Shown piece after piece: positions 29,162 to 38,549 of a stretch of DNA of 64,000 bases. Source of the DNA: Pseudomonas denitrificans (nom. rej.) (GTDB lineage Bacteria > Pseudomonadota > Gammaproteobacteria > Pseudomonadales > Pseudomonadaceae); NCBI RefSeq assembly GCF_008807415.1, contig NZ_CP043626.1, positions 3,410,001-3,474,000 of the forward strand. Reading direction: 5' to 3'. A model generated the notes under the pieces. The model saw only the letters and a program-made list of their open reading frames with translations, was not told where the DNA came from and did not search any database. Positions within the stretch are counted from its first letter, which is position 1. Each line of letters opens with the position of its first letter. The position numbers and the translations under genes are program-made.

Positions 29162-30586
29162 TCGCGGAGTCAGCTGCGGCACCTGGCCGCCCTCTTCCTG
29201 CAGGGGCGCCACCACCGGCCCCACCGCATCCACGGTAAAGCCAAAGGTGTTGATGCCCCCCTCGCTGCGCACGAACACCGAACCACCATGCATGCTCGCC
29301 ACCGCCTTGACGATGGACAGCCCCAGCCCGTGGCTGCTCTGGCTGTTGGCGCGGGCCAGGTCGGCGCGGTAGAAGCGCTCGAACAGGCGCGCGCGCTGTT
29401 CGGCGTTGATCGGCTCGCCGGGGTTGCTGACTTCCACCAGCGCGGCGCCGCGCTCGCCACTCAGGCGCACCTCGATACGACCGCCCGGTGCGGTGTGCTG
29501 GGCTGCGTTGTACAGCAGGTTGGTCACCGCACGCTGGAACAGCGCCCGCTCGACACAGGCACGGGCATCGCCACGAAGGTTCACCTGCACGCCCTGCTCG
29601 TCGAAGATCACCTCGAGGAAATCCACGGTCGTCGCCACCTCAGCCGCCAGCGAGGTTTCTACCCGCTCGGCCGCCAGCCCACCCTGATCGACGCGAGCGA
29701 GGAACAGCATGTCGTTGACGATGGCGCGCAGGCGCTCCAGTTCCTCCAGGTTGGACTGCAGCACCTCTTCGTAATCCTGCGCGCTGCGCTCGCGAGACAA
29801 CGCCACCTGGCTCTGGCCGATCAGGTTGGCCAGCGGCGTGCGCAGTTCGTGGGCAACGTCGGCGTTGAACGACTCCAGGCGCAGGTAGGCCTGCTCCAGC
29901 CGATCCAGCGCCTCGTTGAAGGCCCCCGCCAGCGCAGACAATTCCGTCGGCAAGCCCTCCAGGCGCAGGCGCTGGGACAATTGCTTCGGGCTGATCTGCC
30001 GCGCCTCGGCGGAGAGTTCGCGCACCGGCCGCAGGCCGACCCGGGCAATCCAGTGCCCGCACAGCGTCGCCAGGGCGATGCCCAGGGCGGACAGCACGAA
30101 CAGGGTGATCAGTGTGGCGTGGCGGGCGTGCTGGAAGGCCACGCTGTCGATCGCCGCGAGCAACACCAGCGCCGGGCGCGAGCCGCTGGCCGGCAGCACG
30201 CCGACGCGGGCGCTGAGCGGCGAATCGTGGCCGGGCAGTTCCAGTTCGGCGTAGCCGTTGCCGCTCCCGAGCATCCGCCGTACCGCGTCGTTGGGCTGGC
30301 CGTAGCGGAAGCGCGAGTCGTCGCTGTCGATCCAGAAGCGGATCAGCTGGTACTCCTGGCTCAGGGTGTTGAGCTTGAGCTGCATGTGCGGCCAGCGCTC
30401 GGCCAGGTCGGGCTTGTCGAGCATGCGCGCGACCATGTTGAAGCGGGTGTCCAGTTCCGAGCGCTGCAGGCGCTCGATCTGCCCGTCCAGCACGCAGTAG
30501 AGGGCCGAGCCGATCAGCAGGAAGATACCCAGCGCGGCGCCGGCGAACATGCCGGCCAGGCGCGTGGACAGCGACAGCCCCCTCAT
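29153..30586 (-). CDS. heavy-metal-type sensor histidine kinase of the RND operon
   Basis: A 477-residue kinase: N-terminal helix (~10-32), a periplasmic sensor of ~120 residues, a second helix (~158-178), HAMP linker, H-box with phospho-acceptor His in [17 protein letters not shown]-box ([10 protein letters not shown]) and G-box (HGLGLSIV). The layout resembles the CusS/CopS/IrlS metal-sensing group. It starts in a four-base overlap with its response regulator and presumably controls the efflux operon upstream. The signal is not deducible; metal is a family-level guess. The P. aeruginosa equivalent is recalled as PA1438. Confidence 0.92.
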   Translation of the reverse strand: MRGLSLSTRLAGMFAGAALGIFLLIGSALYCVLDGQIERLQRSELDTRFNMVARMLDKPDLAERWPHMQLKLNTLSQEYQLIRFWIDSDDSRFRYGQPNDAVRRMLGSGNGYAELELPGHDSPLSARVGVLPASGSRPALVLLAAIDSVAFQHARHATLITLFVLSALGIALATLCGHWIARVGLRPVRELSAEARQISPKQLSQRLRLEGLPTELSALAGAFNEALDRLEQAYLRLESFNADVAHELRTPLANLIGQSQVALSRERSAQDYEEVLQSNLEELERLRAIVNDMLFLARVDQGGLAAERVETSLAAEVATTVDFLEVIFDEQGVQVNLRGDARACVERALFQRAVTNLLYNAAQHTAPGGRIEVRLSGERGAALVEVSNPGEPINAEQRARLFERFYRADLARANSQSSHGLGLSIVKAVASMHGGSVFVRSEGGINTFGFTVDAVGPVVAPLQEEGGQVPQLTPRSV

Positions 30587-31275
30587 GCCTCGCGCTCCTG
30601 GGTGGTGCGGCTTTCCAGCACGTAGCCCATGCCCCGGATGGTATGCAGCAGCTTGGTGTCGAAGGGGCCGTCGAGCTTGGCGCGCAGGCGCTTGATGGCG
30701 ACCTCGACGACGTTGGTGTCGGTGTCGAAATTGATGTCCCAGACCAGCTCGGCGATGGCCGTCTTGGAAAGGATTTCACCACTGCGCTGGGCCAGCACGC
30801 AGAGCAGCGAATACTCCTTGGCGGTCAGCTCCAGGCGCGTGCCGCCGCGCTGCACACGGCGGCTGACCAGGTCGATGGCGAGGTCGGCAATGCGCATCTG
30901 CGTCGCGCTTTCCAGGTGTGCGCCACGGCGGGTCAGGGCCTGCAGGCGCGCCACCAGTTCAAGGAAGGAGAACGGCTTGATCAGGTAATCGTCGGCGCCC
31001 TCGCGCAGGCCGCGCACGCGGTCTTCCACCCGCTCGCGGGCGGTGAGCATGATCACCGGCGTCTGCCGCTGCTCGCGCAGGGCGCGCAGCACGCCGTAGC
31101 CGTCGATGCCGGGGAGCATCACGTCGAGGACGATGACGTCGTATTCGCCATTGAGCGCCAGGTGCCGGCCGTCGATGCCGTTGCTGGCGACGTCCACGGT
31201 GAAGCCCTGCTCGCTCAGCCCGCGTTGCAGGTAGTCGGCGGTCTTGCTCTCGTCTTCGACAATCAGTACGCGCAT
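30583..31275 (-). CDS. OmpR-type response regulator of the RND operon (CusR/IrlR-like)
   Basis: A 230-residue regulator with receiver Asp in [10 protein letters not shown] and Lys in YLIKPF, and an OmpR-type winged-helix domain ([15 protein letters not shown] ... [13 protein letters not shown] ... [10 protein letters not shown]). The ATG at 31275 gives the usual N-terminus MRVLIVEDE; the frame upstream of it is not conserved in character. It lies 52 bases after the pump gene and overlaps the kinase start (ATGA). A symmetric TGACA-N4-TGTCA site ahead of the adaptor gene is a plausible target. Confidence 0.94.
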   Translation of the reverse strand: MRVLIVEDESKTADYLQRGLSEQGFTVDVASNGIDGRHLALNGEYDVIVLDVMLPGIDGYGVLRALREQRQTPVIMLTARERVEDRVRGLREGADDYLIKPFSFLELVARLQALTRRGAHLESATQMRIADLAIDLVSRRVQRGGTRLELTAKEYSLLCVLAQRSGEILSKTAIAELVWDINFDTDTNVVEVAIKRLRAKLDGPFDTKLLHTIRGMGYVLESRTTQEREA

Positions 31276-31327
31276 GCCAGCCCTCCGTTCGTGACGCCCG
31301 CAGTCCGGCATGCTACCCAGCCGCTCC

Positions 31328-34300
31328 TCATACCGCACCTCCCAGCGCGGCCGGTGCCGGTTGCTGGCGATGGAACAGCCGGTCCAGCGCCAGGTACACC
31401 ACCGGTGTGCTGAACAGGGTCAGCGCCTGGCTGAAGACCAGCCCGCCGACCACCACCACGCCCAGCGGCTGGCGCAGTTCCGAGCCGGTGCCGAAGCCGA
31501 TCATCAGGGGGATCGCCCCCAGCAGCGCGGCCAGGGTGGTCATCATGATCGGCCGGAAGCGCGCCAGGCACGCCTCGCGGATCGCGTCATAGGGCGACAG
31601 CCCGCGCTGGCGTTGCGCGGCCAGGGCGAAGTCGACCATCAGGATGCCGTTCTTCTTGACGATGCCGATCAGCAGCACCAGGCCGATCAGCGCCATCACC
31701 GAGAACTCCAGGCCCCAGCCCCAGAGCAGGAACACCGCGCCGATGCCGGCCGAAGGCAAGGTGGAGAGGATGGTCAGCGGGTGCACGAAGCTCTCGTAGA
31801 GCACGCCGAGGATCACGTAGACCGCGAACAGCGCCGCAAGGATCAGCAGCGGCTGGCTCGCCAGTGAACTCTGGAAGGCTGCTGCGGCGCCCTGGAATTC
31901 GCCGCTGATGCTCGACGGCATGCCGATCTCCGCCTGCGCCCGCTGCACCAGGTTCACGGCGTCGCCCAGGGCCACGCCCGGCGACAGGTTGAAGGACAGC
32001 GTGACGGCCGGGAACATGCCGTTGTGGTTGATCTGCAGCGGCCCCGACTTGGCCGGCGTGACCCGCGCCACCGCCGCCAGCGGCACCATCTCGCCGGTCA
32101 GCGGCGAGCGCAGGTGGAACCACGCCAGGCTTTCCGCGCGGCCGCGCTGGCGCGAATCCAGTTCGAGGATCACCTTGTACTGGTTGACCTCGGTCTGGAA
32201 TTCGCCGACCTGGCGCTGGCCGAAAGCGTCGTAGAGGGTCTGGCTGACGTCCTCGGCGGACAGCCCGAAGCGTGCCGCCGCCACCCGGTCGATCTCGAGC
32301 GAGGTGACGCTGGCGCCCATCTGCAGGTCGTTGGACACATCCTGCAGGCCGCCCTCCTCCTTCAACCGCTGGGTCAGGCGATCCGCCCACTGCGCCAGCG
32401 CCGCGCTGTCGTTGCTGCGCAGGGCGTACTGGTACTGGGTACGCACCGGCCCGGTGGCGAGGTTGATGTCCTGCGCCGAACGCAGGTAGAGGACGATGCC
32501 CGGCACCTTGGCCAGCTTGGGCCGGATGCGGTTGATGAACTCGTCCACTGAGACGTCGCGGTCGCCACGGTCCTTGAGCACGATCCAGAAGCGCCCGTTG
32601 GCCAGGCTCTGGCTGCCGCCGGTGATGCCGATGGCGTGGTTGTAGCTCTGTACCGCCGGGTCGGCCGCAACGATGTCGGCGAGCTGCTTGTGCTTCTCGG
32701 CCATGTCGGCATAGGAGATGTCTTCGGCGGCCTGGGTGGTGCCGAAGACAAAGGCGGTGTCCTGGGACGGGAAGAAGCCCTTGGGAATGCCGACGTAGCC
32801 GCCCACCGCGATGGCCACGCAGACCACGAAGCCGGCCAGCACCGTGCGCTGGTGATGCAGCGACCAGTCCAGCCCCTTGGCGTAGCGTGCCAGCAGCCAG
32901 CCGGCGATGCCTGCGTCATCATGTCCATGCTTCGGCGCGCCCATGAAACGCGAGGCCAGCATCGGCGCGATGGTCAGCGAAGCGACCACCGAAATCAGGA
33001 TGGCCGCCGTGACGCTGACGGCGAACTCGCGGAACAGCCGCCCGACGATGCCGCCCATGAACAGCAGCGGGATGAACGCGGCGATCAGCGAGAAGCTGAT
33101 GGAGACCACCGTGAAGCTGATCTCCGAGGCGCCGGCCAGTGCCGCCTGTACCCGGTCCTTGCCCTGCTCGAGGTGGCGGTGGATGTTCTCCACCACCACG
33201 ATGGCGTCGTCGACGATGAAACCCACGGCGATGATCAGCGCCACCAGCGTCAGGTTGTTCAGGGTGAAGCCCAGCAGGTACATCGCCGCAAAGCTCGCAC
33301 TGAGCGACACCGCGAGCACCGTGGCGACGATCAGGGTCGCCGACAGCTGGCGCAGGAACAGTCCCATCACCAGCACCACCAACCCCATGGTCAGCAGCAG
33401 GGTCAGCTCCACTTCATGCAGCGAGGCGCGGATGGTGCGGGTGCGGTCGTTGAGCACTTCCACTTCGACGCCCGCCGGCAGCATTTCGCGCAGGCGTGGC
33501 AGCTCGGCCTGGATGGCATCGGAGGTCTCGACGATGTTCGCGCCGGGCTGGCGCAGGATCACCAGCGCCACGCCGGGGCGGCCATCCGGCCAAGCCTGCA
33601 CGTAATCGTCTTCCGGCGCCTTCACCACCTTCGCCAGATCGCGCAGGAACACCGGTGCACCGGCGCGGTAGGCAACCACGAGGTCGCCGTACTCGCCGGG
33701 GCTGAAGAGCTGGTCATTGGCCGCCAGGGTGGACACGCGGCCGTCGCCGAACAGCGCACCCTTGGCCTGGTTGATGCTCGCCGACTGCAGCGATTGGCGC
33801 AGGTCGGCCAGGGTCAGGCGGTAGGCGGCAAGCTTCTCCGGCTGCGCCTGGATGCGGATCGCCGGGCGCTGCTGACCGACCACGAAGATCTGCCCGACCC
33901 CGCTGATCTGGCTGAGCTGGCGTGACAGCAGCACTTCGGCAAGGTCACTGAGCTCGATCAGCGGCATCAGCTCGGAATTCACCCGGACGATCATGATCGG
34001 GCTGTCCGCCGGGTTGATCTTGCGCCAGGTCGGCAGGTTCGGCATGTCTGCCGGCAGGCGCCCGGCGGCGGCGTTGATCGCGGCGGTGACCTCCTGGGCG
34101 GCGACGTCGATGTTCTTTTCCAGGTCGAACTGCAGCGTCAGGGTGGTCGAGCCCAGGGCGCTGGTGGAGAGCATCTGGGTGATGCCGGGGATGGCGCTGA
34201 ACTGCACCTCCAGCGGGGTCGCCACCGAGGACGCCATGGTCTCCGGACTGCCGCCGGGGAGCAGCGCCTGCACCTGGATGGTGGGGAAATCCACCTGCGG

Positions 34301-34423
34301 CAGTGGCGCTACGCCAAGACGGAAGAACGCCAGCAGGCCGAGCAGCAGCGAGGCGATGGTCAGCAGGCAGGTGGCGATGGGGTGGCGCACGCACCAGCCG
34401 GACATGCCGGCGCGCACGCTCAC
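31328..34423 (-). CDS. RND efflux pump, inner-membrane transporter (HAE1-type)
   Basis: A 1031-residue RND transporter with twelve helices and two large periplasmic loops. The proton-relay Asp pair is present in [14 protein letters not shown] and the partner Lys in [13 protein letters not shown]. This fits the hydrophobe/amphiphile efflux type rather than the heavy-metal type, although the linked two-component system is metal-sensor-like. It begins with GTG in a four-base overlap with the adaptor stop (GTGA). No outer-membrane channel gene is in the cluster, so it must borrow one such as OprM. The P. aeruginosa equivalent is recalled as PA1436. Substrates are unknown. Confidence 0.94.
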   Translation of the reverse strand: MSVRAGMSGWCVRHPIATCLLTIASLLLGLLAFFRLGVAPLPQVDFPTIQVQALLPGGSPETMASSVATPLEVQFSAIPGITQMLSTSALGSTTLTLQFDLEKNIDVAAQEVTAAINAAAGRLPADMPNLPTWRKINPADSPIMIVRVNSELMPLIELSDLAEVLLSRQLSQISGVGQIFVVGQQRPAIRIQAQPEKLAAYRLTLADLRQSLQSASINQAKGALFGDGRVSTLAANDQLFSPGEYGDLVVAYRAGAPVFLRDLAKVVKAPEDDYVQAWPDGRPGVALVILRQPGANIVETSDAIQAELPRLREMLPAGVEVEVLNDRTRTIRASLHEVELTLLLTMGLVVLVMGLFLRQLSATLIVATVLAVSLSASFAAMYLLGFTLNNLTLVALIIAVGFIVDDAIVVVENIHRHLEQGKDRVQAALAGASEISFTVVSISFSLIAAFIPLLFMGGIVGRLFREFAVSVTAAILISVVASLTIAPMLASRFMGAPKHGHDDAGIAGWLLARYAKGLDWSLHHQRTVLAGFVVCVAIAVGGYVGIPKGFFPSQDTAFVFGTTQAAEDISYADMAEKHKQLADIVAADPAVQSYNHAIGITGGSQSLANGRFWIVLKDRGDRDVSVDEFINRIRPKLAKVPGIVLYLRSAQDINLATGPVRTQYQYALRSNDSAALAQWADRLTQRLKEEGGLQDVSNDLQMGASVTSLEIDRVAAARFGLSAEDVSQTLYDAFGQRQVGEFQTEVNQYKVILELDSRQRGRAESLAWFHLRSPLTGEMVPLAAVARVTPAKSGPLQINHNGMFPAVTLSFNLSPGVALGDAVNLVQRAQAEIGMPSSISGEFQGAAAAFQSSLASQPLLILAALFAVYVILGVLYESFVHPLTILSTLPSAGIGAVFLLWGWGLEFSVMALIGLVLLIGIVKKNGILMVDFALAAQRQRGLSPYDAIREACLARFRPIMMTTLAALLGAIPLMIGFGTGSELRQPLGVVVVGGLVFSQALTLFSTPVVYLALDRLFHRQQPAPAALGGAV

Positions 34424-35565
34424 GGCTCGCTCCGGCGGGCCAGGGTCTGCACGTCGCCCTGCACGTCCACGCGGGCGCCGGGGGTCAAGCGCGAGTGGCC
34501 GTCGAGCACCACTTCATCGTCCGCCGCGAGGCCCTCGACCAGCGTGCGGCCATCCACTTCCTGGACGATGCGCACCGGCACCTTCTGCGCCTTGCCGTCC
34601 TCGATGCGGAACACGAAGGCACCGTCCAGACCACGGCGCACGGCACGGCTGTCCAGCACCAGGCCGTTGCGCAGCACGCCGGACTGCAGGTCGATGGCGA
34701 CGAACTGCCCCGGCCAGAGCTGGCCGTCCTTGTTGTCGAAGACCGCGCGCACGCGGATGGTCCCGGTGCTGCTGGCGACCTGGTTGTCGATGCTGCGCAG
34801 GTGGCCCTCGCCGAGCAGCTGGCCGCCATCGCGGCTGCGCGCGACCACCGGGGAGTCATCCTTCATCAGCGGTTGCAGTTGCGGCAGGCTTTCCTGCGGC
34901 AGGGCGAAGACCACCGAGATCGGCGACATCTGGGTGACGGTGAACAGGCCGCTGCTGTCATTGGTGCGCAGCAGGTTGCCGACGTCGACGTTGCGGATGC
35001 CGACGCGGCCGGCGACCGGCGAGGTGATGCGGGTGTAGGACAGGCGCACGCGCTCGGCGTCGATGGTGGCCTGGTTGCCGCGCAGGGTCGCACGCAGGCG
35101 CGCTGCCTCGGCTTCGGTCTGCTCCAGGGTCTGGCGGGAAATCGAGCCGCGCTGGCTCAGCGTCTGGTAGCGCGCCAGGTCCTGCTCGACGATGCGCAGC
35201 TGCGCCTGATTGCTTTGCCTGGTCGCCTCGGCCTGCTCCAGCGCGGCGTTGATGGCGCGGTCGTCGATGGTCGCCAGCAGTTCGCCTTCCTTGACCATCT
35301 GCCCCTCTTCCACCAGCAACGCGGTGAGCTGGCCTTCGACCTGCGGGCGCACCAGCACGCTGTGCAGCGAGGTGACTGTACCGACGCCATCGAGGTTCTG
35401 CGTCAGGTCCTCGCGGGCCACGCGCGCCAGGGTCACCGGCACGCCGGCTGGCTGGGCCGCCGCCTGCGGCGCCTCGTGCCGGCCGGCAAAGCCCCAGATG
35501 CCCGCTCCCAGCGCCGTCACCCCCAGCAACCCTGCCGCCAGCCAAACCCGCCGTTGCCCCTGCAT
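34420..35565 (-). CDS. RND efflux periplasmic adaptor (membrane fusion protein)
   Basis: A 381-residue HlyD-type adaptor: N-terminal membrane anchor (~residues 7-25), lipoyl-like half-motifs (VLVRPQVEGQLTALLVEEGQMVKEGELLATID), an alpha-helical hairpin (residues ~100-165), beta-barrel and membrane-proximal domains. It links the inner-membrane pump to an outer-membrane channel. The ATG at 35565 has AGGAGA eight bases upstream; earlier in-frame starts lack this. First gene of the adaptor-pump-regulator-kinase operon, divergent from lapG-lapD. Confidence 0.93.
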   Translation of the reverse strand: MQGQRRVWLAAGLLGVTALGAGIWGFAGRHEAPQAAAQPAGVPVTLARVAREDLTQNLDGVGTVTSLHSVLVRPQVEGQLTALLVEEGQMVKEGELLATIDDRAINAALEQAEATRQSNQAQLRIVEQDLARYQTLSQRGSISRQTLEQTEAEAARLRATLRGNQATIDAERVRLSYTRITSPVAGRVGIRNVDVGNLLRTNDSSGLFTVTQMSPISVVFALPQESLPQLQPLMKDDSPVVARSRDGGQLLGEGHLRSIDNQVASSTGTIRVRAVFDNKDGQLWPGQFVAIDLQSGVLRNGLVLDSRAVRRGLDGAFVFRIEDGKAQKVPVRIVQEVDGRTLVEGLAADDEVVLDGHSRLTPGARVDVQGDVQTLARRSEP

Positions 35566-35650
35566 CCCGCTCTCCTGCGTCTGGTTCGGCCACAGCGGCC
35601 GCATCCTGGGGTTATAAGCCAGAGCGCAGGACCGCACGCTGACCCTTAAA

Positions 35651-35664
35651 TGACAATCCTGTCA
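35651..35664. promoter_or_regulatory. symmetric response-regulator-type box upstream of the RND operon
   Basis: TGACA-ATCC-TGTCA is a perfect inverted repeat with flanking A/T bases, 86 bases before the adaptor start. It resembles the CusR-type box (AATGACAA...TTGTCATT). It also lies upstream of lapG, 109 bases from that start. Confidence 0.5.
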
Positions 35665-35772
35665 GATTCGCCGAAAGGCCCATACGACGGGCCTTCTCGC
35701 CCCATGGCGATACGCCAGCGCAAGTTTTCGAAGAGCGCCTAGACTCCACACATCCCACATGGAGCGCTGGCG

Positions 35773-36473
35773 ATGCAGCCACCCCGAGGAGCCCTCTGGC
35801 TGTTCGCCAGCCCGCTGCGTCTGCGGGCCGGCGTGCTGCTGCTCGCGCTCCTCGCGCTGACCGCCGGCGCCGCCTGGAACTTCGACACCATCCTGAAGAA
35901 CGCCGAGCAGCGCTACGGCAACCTCGGCACCGCCAAGACCCGCATCGAATCCTGGGACGGCTGATCCAGGACAGCGAGAACCTCGACGAGAGCGCCAAGC
36001 TCAAGGCCGTCAACGCCTTCTTCAACGGCGCCCTGGTATTCACCGACGACCGCACCGTCTGGCGCCAGGAGGACTACTGGGCGACGCCGGTGGAATCCCT
36101 CTACAAGGGCGCCGGCGACTGCGAGGACTACTCTATCGCCAAGTTCGTCACCCTGCGCCGCCTCGGGGTCGCCAGCGACAAGCTGCGCATCACCTACGTC
36201 AAGGCGCTGCAGCAGAACCAGGCGCACATGGTGCTCACCTACTACGCCTCCCCCACTGCCGAACCGCTGGTGCTGGACAACCTGATCCCGCAGATCAAGC
36301 CCGCCTCCCAGCGCAAGGACCTCCTGCCCGTCTACGCCTTCAACGCCGAGGGGCTGTGGCTGCCCGGCCCTGGCGGCGGCAAGCGCACCGGCGACAGCAA
36401 GAAGCTGTCGCGCTGGCAGGACCTGTTGACCAAGATGCGCGCCGAGGGCCTGGACCTCGACGAGACGCGATAG
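35773..36473 (+). pseudogene. lapG: lapG, periplasmic adhesin protease, frameshifted
   Basis: The gene reads as LapG (transglutaminase-like cysteine proteinase) only if one base is restored near 35961. Frame 1 gives the signal segment and 63 residues ending SWDG-stop at 35962-35964. The adjacent frame continues without a stop as LIQDSENLDESAKLKAVN to the end at 36473. The catalytic triad lies wholly in the second part: Cys at 36120-36122 (GDCEDYS), His at 36225-36227 (AHMV) and Asp at 36276-36278 (VLDNL). GGCCTG becoming GGCTG would explain it. Intact, the product would be 233 residues and would cleave a surface adhesin when released by LapD. As it stands no secreted active protease can be made, unless this is a sequencing error. 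Confidence 0.88.
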
Positions 36474-36485
36474 GAGAAACCCGGC

Positions 36486-38441
36486 ATGTCATTGCTCAAG
36501 CAACTGTTCCTGGCGATCTGCCTGTTCCTCGTAGTGGCCTTCGCCGGCAGCTTCGCCGCCAGCCTGGAAAGCTCTCGCGAGCAGATGATCAGCCAGTTGC
36601 GCTCCCACGCCCAGGATGCCGCCACCGCACTGGGGCTGTCGCTCACCCCACATGTGGACGACCCGGCGATGATCGAGCTGATGGTCAGCTCGATCTTCGA
36701 TTCCGGCTACTTCGCCACCATCCGCGTGGTGAGCATTCCCGAGGGCAAGGTGATAGTCGAGCGCGACAGCGACACGCAGAACCAGCAGGTGCCGGGCTGG
36801 TTCGCCAGGCTGGTCAACCTCAAGGCCCAGGGCGGCGATGCGCTGATCATGCGCGGCTGGGAACAGGCCGCGCGGGTCGAGGTGGTCAGCCATCCGCAGT
36901 TCGCCCTGGCCAAGCTGTGGGACGGCGCGCTGGGCAGCCTCGCCTGGCTGCTGGCCTGCGGGCTGGTCAGCGCCATCCTTGGCGGCTGGCTGCTGCGCAC
37001 CCAGCTCAAGCCGCTGGACCAGATGGTGCAGCAGGCCCACGCCATCACCCGCCGCGAATTCCTCACCCTGCCCAAGGAGCCGCGCACTCCCGAGCTCAAG
37101 CGTGTGGTGCAGGCGATGAACCAGATGGTCGACAAGCTCAAGGCGCTGTTCGCCGAGGAAGCCACCCGCAGCGAGAAACTGCGCGAAGAGGCCTACCAGG
37201 ACAGCCTCTCTGGCCTGGCCAACCGCCGCCTGTTCGACGCGCGGCTGGATGCGCAATTGTCCCCCAGCGAACAGAACGCCGCCGGCTATCTGCTGCTGCT
37301 GCGCCTGAACGACCTGGCCGGGCTCAACCAGCGCCTGGGCGGGCAACGCACCGACGCGCTGATCCGCGACGTCGCCGAGTTGCTGGAGCGTGAGCGCGAG
37401 ACCCACGGCACCCCGGACTGGCTCGCCGCGCGCAGCCGTGGCGGCGAGTTCACCCTGCTCGCCCCCGGCCTCGACAGCGCCAGCGCCGAACTGCTGGCCG
37501 ACCAGCTCAGCGCCGCCCTGGAGAACCTGCGCGGCACCGGCGCCAGCGACTGCAAGCCGGTGGCGCACCTTGGGCTCGCGGCCTTCCGCCCCGGCGAATC
37601 CGCGGCCAGCGTAATGTCCCGCGCGGACCAGGCCCTGGCGCAGTCACAGGCCACCCCGGACCATCCCTGGCAGCGCCTGGACAGCTCCGGCGGCCAGCCC
37701 GCGCAGGACTCCCGCGCCTGGCGCGAGTGGCTCGACGACGCCCTGCAGAAAGGCAAGTTGCAGCTGTGGTTCCAGCCTGTGCGCGCCTGCGCCGAGAAAG
37801 GCGAACTGCTGCACCAGAAAGTCCTCGCGCGGCTGCTCGATCCCAAGGGCGAGGCCATCGCCGCCGGGCAGTTCCTGCCGTGGATCGAACGCTTCGGCTG
37901 GTCCGCGCGGTTCGACCTGGCCATGCTCGAACACGCCCTCGCCCACCTCGCCCAGCAACCGGCGCCGCTGGCCTTGTCACTGTCGGCAGAAACCGTGCGC
38001 AGCGCCGAGCCCCTGCGCCAGCTGTTCGAAATCCTCCGCGCCCACCCGCAGGAAGCGCAACTGATGACCCTGGAAGTGGACGAACGCTACCTGCCGCCGC
38101 CGGCCGAGCTGGAGAAGCTCGCCCAGTCGGTGCAGGACGTCGGCGCCAAGCTGGGCCTGCAGCACTTCGGCGGGCGCTTCAGCCTGATCGGCAACCTGAC
38201 CCGTCTGGGCCTCGCCTACCTGAAGATCGACGGCAGCTACATCCGCGCCATCGACCAGGACAACGACAAGCGCCTGTTCATCGAAGCCATGTACCGCGCC
38301 TCCAACAGCATCGACCTGCCGCTGATCGCGGAGATGGTCGAGACCGAGGGCGAGCTGCAGGTGCTGCGGGAGATGGGGATTGCCGGCGCGATGGGGCGAC
38401 TGGTCGGGGCGCCGAAGCCTTCGCAGAAGAACGGCGGGTAG
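36486..38441 (+). CDS. lapD: LapD, inner-membrane c-di-GMP receptor controlling LapG
   Basis: A 651-residue inside-out receptor: helix ~8-27, periplasmic output domain (~28-150), second helix (~152-172), HAMP, degenerate GGDEF (RGGEF at 318-322) and degenerate EAL (KVL at 445-447 in place of EAL). Such domains bind but do not make or cut c-di-GMP. Bound to c-di-GMP, LapD sequesters the protease LapG in the periplasm so that the large adhesin stays on the cell. AGGAGA precedes the ATG; the gene follows lapG by 12 bases and is intact, although lapG is frameshifted. Confidence 0.95.
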   Translation: MSLLKQLFLAICLFLVVAFAGSFAASLESSREQMISQLRSHAQDAATALGLSLTPHVDDPAMIELMVSSIFDSGYFATIRVVSIPEGKVIVERDSDTQNQQVPGWFARLVNLKAQGGDALIMRGWEQAARVEVVSHPQFALAKLWDGALGSLAWLLACGLVSAILGGWLLRTQLKPLDQMVQQAHAITRREFLTLPKEPRTPELKRVVQAMNQMVDKLKALFAEEATRSEKLREEAYQDSLSGLANRRLFDARLDAQLSPSEQNAAGYLLLLRLNDLAGLNQRLGGQRTDALIRDVAELLERERETHGTPDWLAARSRGGEFTLLAPGLDSASAELLADQLSAALENLRGTGASDCKPVAHLGLAAFRPGESAASVMSRADQALAQSQATPDHPWQRLDSSGGQPAQDSRAWREWLDDALQKGKLQLWFQPVRACAEKGELLHQKVLARLLDPKGEAIAAGQFLPWIERFGWSARFDLAMLEHALAHLAQQPAPLALSLSAETVRSAEPLRQLFEILRAHPQEAQLMTLEVDERYLPPPAELEKLAQSVQDVGAKLGLQHFGGRFSLIGNLTRLGLAYLKIDGSYIRAIDQDNDKRLFIEAMYRASNSIDLPLIAEMVETEGELQVLREMGIAGAMGRLVGAPKPSQKNGG

Positions 38442-38442
38442 A

Positions 38443-38461
38443 CCGCCGGTCCAGCCGGCGG
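38443..38461 (+). repeat. hairpin at the lapD 3' end
   Basis: CCGCCGG - TCCAG - CCGGCGG, two bases after the lapD stop. No T-tract follows, so termination is uncertain. Confidence 0.5.
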
Positions 38462-38466
38462 CTCAC

Positions 38467-38533
38467 GGGCAGGGCCCGCTCCTGCAGGGAAGCACTGAGC
38501 GGGGCTGGTTCGCGAGCAAGCTCGCTTCTACAA
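38467..38533. repeat. degenerate REP-type repeats
   Basis: A half-unit GGGCCCGCTCCTGCAGG is followed by a complete TTCGCGAGCAAGCTCGC unit (GCGAGC-AA-GCTCGC, 38512-38525), both typical of Pseudomonas REP families, between lapD and the convergent phosphotransferase gene. Confidence 0.8.
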
Positions 38534-38549
38534 AAAAGCTCCTGAAACG

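Noticed and set aside
29288..30625. 445-codon open frame antisense to the sensor kinase
   Set aside because: The kinase has H-, N- and G-boxes; the antisense frame has a biased Arg/Gln/His composition and no motif.
35950..35975. Programmed ribosomal frameshifting in lapG
   Set aside because: No X-XXY-YYZ heptamer, no stimulatory structure and no known precedent in the family; a one-base loss explains it better.
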